DNA of 64,000 bases from Pristionchus mayeri. Taxonomy: Eukaryota; Nematoda; Chromadorea; Rhabditida; Neodiplogasteridae. Positions 55,250-64,000 of this stretch are shown here, piece after piece. The stretch lies in assembly GCA_036245805.1 (NCBI GenBank), contig BTRK01000001.1:32436758-32500757 (forward strand), read 5' to 3'. The notes beneath the pieces are model-generated. The model saw only the letters and a program-made list of their open reading frames with translations. It made no database searches and had not been told where the DNA came from. The position numbers were made by a program, and so were the translations under genes. Numbering within the stretch: the stretch's first letter is position 1; each line of letters starts with the position of its first letter.

Positions 55250-55864
55250 TTAGGTCAAGGGATGGGATCTTCTTTGGCTTCTCTGGTCAACTGTAGGGAC
55301 GATCGTGACGGATCTCCGTTGAGCATCGAAGTAGATCATCCTGCCGCCGAACACCTGACTTGCGCCGGTTAGGAACTCACAACGCAGACAGCGGGGCTTT
55401 CTTGACGGTAGATCACTCGAGACGATGGGAATCCGTCCGTGCTCCTCCTCTTGAAGTGTACCAAGTAGGCGATACTCTCCGGGTTGCCCAAGCTGACGGG
55501 AGAGGATTCCCCAAACTAGGTCGGAAAAGAGCGGGGTCAGGGACGACCGCCCATCACGAGCGCTAGAATGGAGAGAATGGAAACGACCGTGTATGGTAAT
55601 GCCATTCATTTCCAGAGTAACCATGCACTTCCCTTCCAGTTCCATTGATGAGCCATTAGCACACACAGCGTACGCATCGGCTGTTGACTTGGTCGGGGAA
55701 CCAATCCTTCTCCATGTTTTCTCTGAGATGAAAGTGAGGTCAGATCCCGTATCGACACCCATGGTCACGTCACTTCCCTCCATCTTCATCCTCACATTGA
55801 ACTTGCTCTCGTTCGCTGTGAGTTCACCCACGATCATATTCATCTTTGCCTTCTTCTTGTATCC
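55250..55864 (-). CDS. gypsy protease region, in frame after gag stop
   Basis: The frame continues straight from gag past a single TAG (55865-55867). It carries the aspartic protease motif VDTGSDLTF near residue 30 counted from ATG 55843. The first half looks like retroviral-type protease; after about residue 90 the frame loses family-like features, which suggests a frameshift before the pol frame. Confidence 0.75.
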   Translation of the reverse strand, partial: GYKKKAKMNMIVGELTANESKFNVRMKMEGSDVTMGVDTGSDLTFISEKTWRRIGSPTKSTADAYAVCANGSSMELEGKCMVTLEMNGITIHGRFHSLHSSARDGRSSLTPLFSDLVWGILSRQLGQPGEYRLLGTLQEEEHGRIPIVSSDLPSRKPRCLRCEFLTGASQVFGGRMIYFDAQRRSVTIVPTVDQRSQRRSHPLT

Positions 55865-56809
55865 CTAATTGGTTGGCGACGATCGGCATACTACAGCCAG
55901 ATGTCCCACCTTGGAACACTTATGACATACCGTACTCGCATGAGCACAAGTCTTCGCCTCGTGATTTCTTCCACAGCGATAGCACTTGTATCCACTGTCT
56001 GCCTGCTTCTTGTTCTGTCGCTCCTTGGACTTGCTGAACTTCCCTTCGATTGCATTCACTTGCGATCGATTCTGAGCAGTGACAGTTTGCGAGTCATGCT
56101 GAGCCTCCTTGAAAGTATCAGCAATCTCGAGTAACTTCTCGAGAGTTGGACTCTCCTCCTTCTTCATCCCATTGATGATGTGAAACATTGCACCGGTGTG
56201 CCTTGGTAGGTCCACACCTGCTAGGAAGACCATCGTCTTGATCTTGTCAGGGGTGAGGCCACTCACGTCCGCGTCCTCCACCACTCGGTTTACTCTCGTT
56301 GCAAACTCTCGAAGATCGTCGATGTGCACCTTCGACATCTTGAGATTGAACATATCGAGTCTTTTCTCGAATAGTGTCTTCTTATCACCGAACAGTTTGA
56401 CCATCACTTCCTTGACTTCCTTGAATGTCAACTCACTCAGCTTCTTTAGTCGGATGTGGTCTCTGAATTGCCGATCGACAGTGTCCTCCACATGTCTCAG
56501 CATCATTCGACTCTTCTCCTCATCATCCATAGTTGATGTGACGTTGCTCTCAAATAGATCCTCATGACGTGTCCACCAGGCTTCGAAGGTCCATCCCTCA
56601 TCTGGATTGTACGTGAAAGTCCTGATCTGCTTCTCAAGGGAGTCTACGGTAGGTCCACGTGCCTTTGAAACCGTCTCAGTTCCACTGGAAGGTCCACTCT
56701 CTTTTTGTTCTCTCAGTATTCTCAACTCCTCCTGTTGTGCTGCCATCATCTGTTGCATCAACTTCAGTGTGGATGCAATATCTGCACTCGCATCCAACAC
56801 TGGAGCCAT
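55865..56809 (-). CDS. gag: gypsy gag with two zinc knuckles
   Basis: Open frame of 314 codons. A capsid-like helical region contains WTFEAWWTRHEDLFE. Near the C-terminus are two zinc knuckles: CYRCGRNHEAKTC (CX2CX3HX4C, one residue short in the spacing) and CHKCSKVGHLAVVC (standard CX2CX4HX4C). Gag packages the element RNA. The stop is TAG, with the protease frame open behind it. Confidence 0.9.
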   Translation of the reverse strand: MAPVLDASADIASTLKLMQQMMAAQQEELRILREQKESGPSSGTETVSKARGPTVDSLEKQIRTFTYNPDEGWTFEAWWTRHEDLFESNVTSTMDDEEKSRMMLRHVEDTVDRQFRDHIRLKKLSELTFKEVKEVMVKLFGDKKTLFEKRLDMFNLKMSKVHIDDLREFATRVNRVVEDADVSGLTPDKIKTMVFLAGVDLPRHTGAMFHIINGMKKEESPTLEKLLEIADTFKEAQHDSQTVTAQNRSQVNAIEGKFSKSKERQNKKQADSGYKCYRCGRNHEAKTCAHASTVCHKCSKVGHLAVVCRSSPTN

Positions 56810-56843
56810 TCTGACGAAATTCGTTTGTCACCCGACAAGTTCT

Positions 56844-56974
56844 CTGCCCAAAATCAGAATTTTGGCAGCACTTCGTGTACACAAAACGAAATCAGCAACT
56901 GATATTACGCTTGTCACACAGTGCTATCTGCCCAAAATCAGAATTTTGGCAGCACTTCGTGTACACAAAACGAA
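56844..56974 (-). repeat. direct repeats in the gypsy leader
   Basis: Two copies (56844-56890 and 56928-56974) of a 47-bp block, period 84, containing CCCAAAATCAGAATTTTGGC, itself nearly palindromic, and CACTTCGTGTACACAAAACG. They lie just upstream of, and slightly before, the gag start. Confidence 0.85.
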
Positions 56975-57186
56975 AAATCAATTCAGGTCTCGGATCTAGT
57001 CACCGCACCTTATGTGGAGTGACACACCGGTATAACGAAACAGAGAATCCGCACACAGGAGATTCTCTGACGGACCGCACACAGGAGTCCGCTTTTCAGC
57101 CAAGGAACACAAAGAAAATAATCGAAAAAAAACAAAGAAAGCGAATAAAATCGCTTCCCTGAATTCGAGTTACTCCTGATCGCCAA

Positions 57187-57439
57187 TATTGTGTATTTCC
57201 TTGTGCTCGTTGTGCGTGTGGACGTTGCGTTGTTGTAGTAGTTTATCGGTAGCGAAATAAAGAAGAGAAACGAGGAAACTGTAAAGAGATTAGGGGACAG
57301 GGGAGAGAACCAGCGAGAATCCAAAATTCAGTAGAAGGCCGGGAAGATACAGTAATACATAGTGCATCGGTCAGGCTTATTACTTAAATAGGTTATCTGA
57401 CTTAGTTGCTTATTGTATTCTTTACGATAATATACAACA
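57187..57439 (-). repeat. 5' LTR of the gypsy element (253 bp)
   Basis: Nearly identical to the 3' LTR except for a few substitutions and the missing 83 bases. Because the promoter region of the element should be here, the deletion may affect its transcription. Confidence 0.92.
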
Positions 57440-58446
57440 CATATCTATGTGCAAATGTGACCAATAGATACCAAATTTCACAGATCCGTTCGGCCTTCAT
57501 TGTAGAATCTCCTGTTTACTTTCTGGGAGCCAAAAAAATTCTATCCGGAACTTAGAGCTCGACCAAGGGAAGTATACCAAAAGTTACGATTTTGGGGATA
57601 TCGAAGCCGGTCAACCCCAAAGTTGCGCATTTTGTTTGGTGACGATCAGCGTATGTTATGCTACCAATTTGAGCTCGATTCCTTCTTTAGAATTAAAGTT
57701 ACAGCCATAAATCTACTAAAAGGTACTGTAGTTTGAATTAACCTACCTGAGCTCAAAAATCGATTCTCAAATAATTCAAAAGGTGCATTCGAAAGCCCGA
57801 AAGATGTGCTTTCGAACCTACTAATTGATATTTTGATAAATTTATTTCTCGATTTTTGGCATACATTTTACCGAAAAAATGCGATTTTGAGAGAAATATC
57901 GATTTCTCAGTGACCTACCGTACACTATCGCGAGACATCCATCGGATAGATGATTCGATTGGTAATCATAAAATATTAGTACATCCGAAAAACTGTGAAG
58001 ATCGAATAAGATTGAGGGAAGTTATGCTTGAAAAACACCAAGGTGATAGAGTTTTGATCGCTACTGTATGGCTTCAAATGAATAATTTGATAAGTTGAAT
58101 CAACGCTTCTGCACAATCTTGCATGTGCTTACCATGTCCTTTTATATATCCTTTTAGCGCACACAAATGTCTCAGAAACAAATATAATCGAGTATAAAAT
58201 TCGACTTGCGAAAGTGAATGTTAAATCAAAGTTAGGATTGTTTAGACGGTGTTCATCGATTGTCCGGGAAAGTACAGAAGCGCCATTGATTCTTTCTCTA
58301 GTCGTTTACGTGATTGGAGGCTGAGCGTGAGCGTGGCATCACCATCGACCTCGGACTCTCGAAGTTCGAGACCTCCAAGTACCGCGTCACCATTATCGAT
58401 GCTCCCGGACATCGTGACTTCATCAAGAACATGATCACTGGTCAGT

Positions 58447-58602
58447 CGGCACTTCTAGGGTTTCTGGCCACCCTCCTCTTGTCTCGCTCGTCTATCCCAC
58501 TCATTTCGAGGCATTCCAACGTGGTTTTTGCCCTCTCAACACCTCTCAATGATGGACGGGGATGGGAAATGAGAGGGGGTGGCCAGAAAACGAAGAATTG
58601 CC
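58447..58602. mobile_element. MITE (GGCACTTCTTGG-related) in eEF1A intron 3
   Basis: GGCACTTCTAGGGTTTCTGG, CCACCCTC at the left and GGGTGGCCAGAAAAC with GAAGAATTGCC at the right form inverted ends. Target duplication not exact. Flanking it, a second inverted pair (near 58625 and 58755) shares ATGCGTAG. Confidence 0.55.
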
Positions 58603-60426
58603 CAGTCCTCGTACTGTGAGAGTGTAATGCGTAGCGATGAGGTTTCACGACAAAGCTTCTTCACGTACATTAATTCTCGCGGAACGGGAATATTTTGCTG
58701 TGAATATTTTATCGTTCAGCGACTTATGTAATTTAAGAAGTTTATCATGAAACCACGTTGCTACGCATTCTACTCTCACAGCATCAATCCTTCATTTCAC
58801 AACTGTTTTTAGTAATTGTCATTTTTTAATATTTTTAGATATTTAAAGAAGGAGTTTCGGCAAAATTGACTCTCAAAATCAGACAATACAGTTTTGTGGG
58901 TCACCAAAACCTCACTGGAATCCCCGAAACCGAAATGTCTTATCTTTTACTGCACACGACTTGAAGAGAGTTCTCTCCCCTTGTGAAACATATTGCAACC
59001 GGACGCGCAGTTGCTGAGAGTCCTTCTTTAACGTTGTGCTTTCAGGTGCCTCTCGGGCCGATTGCGCACTGCATGTTCTTTCTAGCAGTCCCGAAGAGGG
59101 CGGACTGGCACGCGAGCACACTATCCTCGGCCATGCCCTTGGAGTCCGGCAACTCATCGTCGCCTTAAACAAGATGGATACCATCGAGCCTCCCTCTGAC
59201 AAGGAGTTCTTCGATTGCTTCAAGGTTGAGGTTGCAGAGTTCATCAAGGATGTCGGCTACAACCCCGCCGCCGTGCCCTACGTGCCCATCTCCGCATACA
59301 ACGGAGACAACATTCTCGAGCCCTCGCCGAACATGCCCTGGTTCGAGGGATTCGCAAGGAAGGAACCGCATCTGGCATCACACTTGTCGATGCAATAGAT
59401 GCCATTATCCCGCCGCTGCGCCCCGCCGACAGACCGCTTCGCCTACCCATCCAGGGCGTGTTCAAAATCGGAGGTTTGTATTTCTTATACTTGTTTCTCG
59501 TATATATTTAGAAACTATTTGAGAAATGGTGTTGCTTTTATATATTTAGACACCTTATTTGGATCAGAATTTGCTCCTTGTATTTTTTAGTATTGGATTA
59601 CACACATTAACTATCCCCCTCTTACTACCTGATTACTATATTATTTTTAATACTCAATGAAATTCATGCTGTATCACTGCACATTATATATTACTAGTCC
59701 GGCTGCCCCCCGCCTTCGGCGGGGCCCGTCCTAGCGGAGTATCTAGGTTTCGCAATCACTCGTTTCGCAACATGTTGACGCGATCTCTCTCCCTCCCAAT
59801 TTCGTAATCGTTTCGCAACTGTTTCGCAATCCGCCTTCGAGCGTAGATAAAATATAATATATTCCAGGTATCGGGACGGTACCCGTCGGTCGTGTCGAGA
59901 GTGGCATCATCACGCCCGGCATGGAGGTCACCTTCGCTCCGCAGAACGTCACCGGAGAGGTGCAATCCGTGGAGATGCACCACGAGTCACTGCCCGAGGC
60001 CGTCACCGGCGACAACATCGGATTCCACGTCGCGAACGTTTCCGACATCCGCAGTGGATCCGTCTGCTGTGATCCGCATAAGATCCCGCGAGGGAGGCGC
60101 GTGCATTCGACGCCCGGGTGGTCGTCATCAACCACCCTACACGCATCAAAACCGGATACACGCCCGTGATCAACTTTCACACCGCTCACGTCGCGTGCAA
60201 GTTCGCCGAGCTCAAGAGCAAACACGATCGCTTTAACGAGTTCGTCGAGAAGCCCGAGTACCTCGTAAACGGCGACTCGGCGCTGGTCGAGCTCCGGCCG
60301 GTCAAGCCGCTGTGCGTTGAGTCCTTCGCCGACCTCGCGACCCTTGGATGCTTCGCCGTACGTGACATGCGACAGACTGTCGCCGTCGGAGCCATCCAGT
60401 CAGTGGAGAAGAAACAAGTGAACATG

Positions 60427-60494
60427 TCGGATGAGAACTATGACGTCATGCCGCCTATGATATGTCAAAGGCAGTTCTCATCCGATCTAGTGCC
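60427..60494. mobile_element. GGATGAGAAC-family MITE at the eEF1A 3' end
   Basis: GTCGGATGAGAACTATGACG, TCATGCCGCC and GTTCTCATCCGATCTAGTGC are the family arms; the outer left end is lost. The eEF1A reading frame passes through it and ends shortly after. Confidence 0.75.
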
Positions 60495-60552
60495 GCTTTA
60501 TCATATTGCTGAACTGCTCTCGTATTTTTTCTGATTGACCTTCATAAGTGTA

Positions 60553-60558
60553 AATAAA
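60553..60558 (+). terminator. polyadenylation signal after the eEF1A copy
   Basis: AATAAA 18 bases after the final stop of the eEF1A-derived frame. Confidence 0.4.
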
Positions 60559-60759
60559 GGAATGAATGAGAGAAGTTTACACCACAATAAGTGGCACACC
60601 AGAGTAGGTTATCGGTCACTTGAAGAGTGACTATTTACTGTTCTTTCACATTTTTGAAAATTCAGAACTTTATTAGGTAAAGTAACAGTAATAATTTACG
60701 ATTCTAAAAACGGACAGCGAGAGAGAAAGGACAGAATTCGAAATACGGGTCGTCAACTC

Positions 60760-60808
60760 TTTCTGTGCACAAAATTCGCAATTAGTCGATTGTGGCACTC
60801 TGTAAGAG
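60760..60808 (+). repeat. dispersed ~50-bp repeat, copy 7
   Basis: CTGTGCACAAAATTCGC, AATTAGTCG, ATTGTGGC, ACTCTGTAAGAG, followed by ACCGTGGTA, which copy 8 shares. Intergenic. Confidence 0.85.
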
Positions 60809-61148
60809 ACCGTGGTATCGTTTCTCTAGAAAGGACAGGGTTCATATAGCACTAGATTTGAATGGGCACAGTACCTGACAGAGGAAAGGAAAGATGTGGG
60901 ATCAATGGAGAGAGTAAAGCACGCTACAGTAGTAAAGCTGTTGGGCCGTATCGAGCGACTAGAAATGTAGTACACAGTGTCGATGGAAGAGGAAAGAGAT
61001 ACCTACTTTGGTATACGGTAACCAGGAAAACGAATCGTATATTGCTTATATTAATCGATAAATCGATACTAGTCGATGATAGTAAGACTGGTATAGGATC
61101 GGACCTGTACGTCATGCTACAACATGAGGTGTGAAATTCGGGTCACCA

Positions 61149-61198
61149 TTTTTTGTGCACAAAATTCGCAATTAGTAGGTTGCGGAGCACTGCAAGAG
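61149..61198 (+). repeat. dispersed ~50-bp repeat, copy 8
   Basis: TTTTTGTGCACAAAATTCGC, AATTAGTAGG, TTGCGGAGCACTGCAAGAG. Preceded by GAAATTCGGGTCACC, matching the outer part of the 72-bp tandem unit at 61981. Confidence 0.85.
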
Positions 61199-61675
61199 AC
61201 CGTGGTAACATTTTTCGGACTGTAATGAGGTGTAAAGGGAAGATAATTATGGCTAGGATAGATAACCAGTCTGTGGGGGAAAGTTTTCGTATGCGGTGTG
61301 AGTGAGAAAGGGTGAAGGGGTATTTACAAATGAGAACAAGGTACTGGGGAGGGATTGCCTTAGACACTTCCTAGAGAGCCTAAGGTAGCTTATGGAAAAG
61401 GGATATCCTCGGGGAAGTTAGGCCTTAGCCTGCATGGGAAGCGCATCTTCACGGGGAGCACCAGCGTATCTGTATTGAGGTAATGAAACACAAGAGAATT
61501 ACGGACAGTATTACCAATTGTCCTCTAACCACTCTCGAGAGATGCAAGGCAATTGTCTACTTTTTTAGGATGATTTATCTTGTCCTAGATGTCAGGATGG
61601 TTACGAAAAGCGATTAGATCTTCTAAGGATAGGACAACCGAAAATCTGAACATCCTAACGATGAAAGTAGCCCAC

Positions 61676-63862
61676 CTGCAGCTCTTCTCCGAGCTCGTGG
61701 AGAGGAAGGTGCGGTAGCAGTTGGCGTTCGTCAGGAACTCGGGCAGGCAAGAGAGGAACGAGGGCAGCACGATCAGACCTGCAGGGAAATTATCGATTTT
61801 TTTTGCGAGCTGAGAGTTTTTCCGCAGTTACAAGCGCCAATTCTTTGATTCTAATTCGGATGTGATCTGATCCTGACTAGCAAAGTTAGACTAGAAGACT
61901 TTATCTTTGATCTCTCTCCTGACTATTCCCCACTCACAATGCAGCAGCGCCCAGGAGACCACGTGAGATCACAATTCCAGAACTCTTACAGAGCGCCGCA
62001 GCGACTAATTTCAAATTTTCTACACAAAAATATCCTCTGACCCGAATTCCAGAACTCTTACAGAGCGCCGCAGCGACTAATTTCAAATTTTCTACACAAA
62101 AATGCTCACCATGCAGCAGTCCCCAAGAGACGACGAGGAAGATGGTGCAGACGAAGACTGAGGTCGAGTAGGCCTTGAGGAAGAGAAGGGGCAGGATGCA
62201 GAATACCGTACTCACGCCGGCTTGGATCTCAAAGAGAAGAGGTAAGTACTGTGGGATACTGTTACCCAATGGATCGATTATTGTAAACATTTTCAATTTT
62301 TCAACGCTATGAATGGTCGCTTGTGCACCCCGCCGATCTCAAGTGAAGAGTCGGAGAAATTATGCTGTCCATTCATTTTATACACTCTCACGCAACTCAA
62401 ATTCGAACTCTGCTGTTGTGATACTCGCTTAGATAATTAGCTAATTAGTCTCAACAACGGCCATCCAATTTCTACATCATTTATCTAACTAACTTAATAT
62501 TTTTGTTAATTAGCTAATTAATTAAAAATCCTCACCATCGGCCATCCGACCGAGTGCAGGGTATGGCGGAGCTTCTGGTGCTGCCCGACCACGGGGATCT
62601 TCATCACCTTCCCGTTCCGGATCTCCTTTCGGTTAGTCAGCTGCAAATAGAGGGATCAAATATCTTTCTCTCTCTCCCTCACTCACTCCTCTCTTCCTTC
62701 ATGCTCTGAAACTCTCCCATATCTCCGAAAAAAATATTTATTTATAATATTTCGCAAATTTCGAAAACCCTGGCATTTTCTTAGTTTCAATAAGCTAATT
62801 AATTAAAAGATAAATATGATTTCGAAAATACCTGGTAGTGATAGCTGACGTGCGCCGTGAAGTCCACACTCATTCCTGTAATTTAATTCAGGTTAATGAG
62901 CACATACTTTATTAGGAAATTACGATTCATGTTTGACGTAAGCACAATTCATTTCGAGAGTCACTCACCAAAAAGAGAAATACTTGAGCGGTTGCCCTCT
63001 TTCTTTTCACTCTCTCACCTTTCGACCATTTAGAATATGAAAAATTACTCGCCTATGGACATGAGCACCGCAGCCATCACCACCGGGTCCAGATCGAAGC
63101 TCCACCACGAGAGGAAGCCCATCACGCCTGGAGAGATGAAATGTCAAAGTTCAGCGATTGCCTCCCCCTTTTCTTTCTTTCTTTAGCTATCCGATAACTC
63201 CGAGGAAGCTTATATTGCCAGAGTGCTTTGCCTGATACTAGCAAAGAGTAGAAAGAGACAACATGGAAAAATTACATAAAATTCTCCGATTAATCATGAG
63301 AAAAGGTAAAAGTGCAGCCACGTCAAGCGATTTTACAATCGTCATGAGATTACAACGCTAGGTGGTGCAGTCTGGAGAGGGCTGATCAGTTCCCAAAGAT
63401 GAAAAATCAAAGATCACTAACCGAGTGAGATGGATGCGATGGCGATGCTGGCCGTGAGCACCGAGCAGGGATTGGGAATGAAGATGGCGCAGACGACTGC
63501 CATGCACACCAGGGTGAGAATGCCCGTCTGGAAGGGAAATGATGATCTGTGAACTTTGATCTTCGACAATCTGACCATCGATATGGAAGCCGAACGTGTC
63601 AGGCTGCTTGACTCAATTGATATCGTGCAGTCTCTCATTTTCCCTATTTCGAAATTTTTCCCACTGCACAGTAGCTTCTTCAGACTTTGCGTTCTAGTCG
63701 TACTATCCATACAATTATAGTGCGTGTGCCTACATAATTCAATATTGTGCAAATATGGTGTGTGTGCAACAGTATACCTGTACGGCGACGCCCTTCAGAC
63801 TGAGCATCTGGTCGACGAACATCCCGTTCGGCTCCCACACCGAGGCGTTGAGGTCCTTGTAC
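61676..63862 (-). CDS. Patched-related (PTR) membrane protein, C-terminal part
   Basis: Seven exons in phase: 63862-63778, 63527-63422, 63127-63053, 62875-62832, 62640-62536, 62227-62110, 61778-61676. They encode the last transmembrane bundle of a Patched/RND-type protein: [35 protein letters not shown], then the family signature [35 protein letters not shown], and [20 protein letters not shown] with [17 protein letters not shown]. In nematodes this family works in cuticle formation and moulting and membrane trafficking; substrate unknown. One intron (63052-62876) has a GC donor. The 5' part is outside the window. The final exon is uncertain: either donor GTGGGC at 61675 is used or the frame ends at 61585. 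Confidence 0.92.
61981..62102 (-). repeat. dispersed repeat copies 9 and 10, 72-bp tandem
   Basis: Two almost identical units, period 72, in the Patched-related intron 61779-62109. The second starts within a few bases of the GTGAGC donor. Sense to the gene. These define the full unit: motif, AGTTCTGGAATTCGGGTCAG and the next motif. Confidence 0.9.
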
Positions 63863-64000
63863 CTGGAAAGAAGTGCATGACCTTTGATCTCTGGCCTCTG
63901 TTCAAGTGGGGCGACTACAGTATCCACGTGGTGTGACTACAGTACTCCGTGGTGCGACTACCGTATCCCTCCGTGGTGCGACTACCGTATACCTCGCCGC
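63863..64000. repeat. short tandem repeats with TACCGTA/TACAGTA words
   Basis: GTGGTGCGACTACCGTAT-like units of 25 to 30 bp occur about four times at 63908-63995. Probably intronic DNA of the Patched-related gene. Confidence 0.6.

Larger units (their letters stand above)
51666..57439 (-). mobile_element. Ty3/gypsy LTR retrotransposon
   Basis: Transcribed on the minus strand. CATAT flanks both ends (51661-51665 and 57440-57444), a 5-bp target duplication. A primer-binding site candidate TGGCGATCAGGAGTAAC (57169-57185, minus strand) abuts the 5' LTR and a polypurine tract (52002-52011, minus) abuts the 3' LTR. Order is LTR, gag, protease, reverse transcriptase, RNase H, integrase, LTR, the Ty3/gypsy order. 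No envelope-like frame is present. The element sits within the Tc1-like element in eEF1A intron 2. Confidence 0.95.
51499..58066. mobile_element. Tc1-like non-autonomous element, host of the gypsy insertion
   Basis: Ends are inverted repeats of about 80 bp beginning CAGTAGCGAGCAAAACTCTA and continuing through CACCTTGGTGTTTTTCAAGC; the right end is CTTGAAAAACACCAAGGTGA to CGCTACTG. TA stands outside each end (51497-51498 and 58067-58068), the Tc1/mariner target duplication. Without the gypsy element it is about 789 bp and has no transposase frame. Confidence 0.85.
50803..60534 (+). pseudogene. elongation factor 1-alpha copy, decayed
   Basis: eEF1A is the GTPase that brings aminoacyl-tRNA to the ribosome. 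Exons: 50803-50899, 51105-51199, 58320-58440, 59046-59473, 59878 to about 60425. GTP-binding motifs remain: [24 protein letters not shown] and NKMD, and later [20 protein letters not shown] and FAVRDMRQTVAVG. Damage: STTTG has become STPAG; about 20 residues are lost before REHTILGHALG in exon 4; one-base frameshifts lie near 59350-59365 and 60079-60084; the acceptor of exon 3 lacks a pyrimidine tract; and the last residues after SVEKKQ come from a MITE (60427-60494), which supplies a new end of the frame. Intron 2 has grown to 7.1 kb by nested transposons. The lesions argue against a functional eEF1A. Sequencing error could explain the frameshifts but not the deletion or the MITE. Confidence 0.88.
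60559..61675. other. intergenic region, possibly with the 3' end of the Patched-related gene
   Basis: Contains repeat copies 7 and 8, 388 bp apart and both followed by ACCGTGGTA. The last exon(s) of the Patched-related gene should lie here if the donor at 61675 is used, but none could be identified. Confidence 0.45.

Noticed and set aside
52486..56999. Plus-strand frames within the gypsy element
   Set aside because: Shadows of gag and pol on the minus strand.

Overview
The window is nuclear DNA of an intron-rich nematode. The basis is the gene set (a CDK8-type kinase with a polyglutamine tail, a SIX-class homeobox gene, a nematode-style nuclear hormone receptor, a divergent ETS-domain gene, a Patched-related protein) together with many short GT-AG introns with TTTCAG-like acceptors and a dense load of small inverted-repeat transposons. 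The species cannot be fixed from sequence alone. No operon-like spacing, rRNA gene, convincing tRNA gene or CRISPR array was seen.

Layout. 1-7.35 kb: 3' part of an unrecognised multi-exon gene on the minus strand, head-to-head with 8.57-16.76 kb, a complete 21-exon cdk-8 gene on the plus strand. 16.8-24.65 kb: gene-poor, with a (CT)n tract, a perfect 244-bp tandem duplication and several small transposons. 24.65-35.97 kb: a complete 20-exon nuclear hormone receptor whose introns hold a five-unit 136-bp tandem repeat and two large fold-back elements. 37.33-39.05 kb: a compact SIX-class homeobox gene (minus). 42.0-43.26 kb: a dead mariner with both ends and TA duplications. 47.3-48.5 kb: a divergent ETS gene with one in-frame stop in the DNA-binding domain. 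50.8-60.5 kb: a decayed eEF1A copy; its second intron contains a Tc1-like element which itself contains a 5.8-kb Ty3/gypsy retrotransposon. 61.7-63.9 kb: C-terminal exons of a Patched-related protein (minus), running off the right edge.

CDK8 is the Mediator kinase; the SIX, ETS and nuclear-receptor genes are DNA-binding regulators and the Patched-related gene a membrane protein. They look like independent transcription units, not a linked pathway.

The most unusual content is repetitive: (i) a roughly 50-bp motif (72 bp where tandem), present at ten places, six of the loci being introns or a 3' flank, in one case filling most of an 85-bp intron; (ii) several hAT-like MITE families, three copies with clean 8-bp target duplications; (iii) tRNA-derived SINE candidates; (iv) stacked insertions in the eEF1A copy, where a MITE appears to have replaced the end of the reading frame. 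I found no clear sign of a new enzymatic or defence system.
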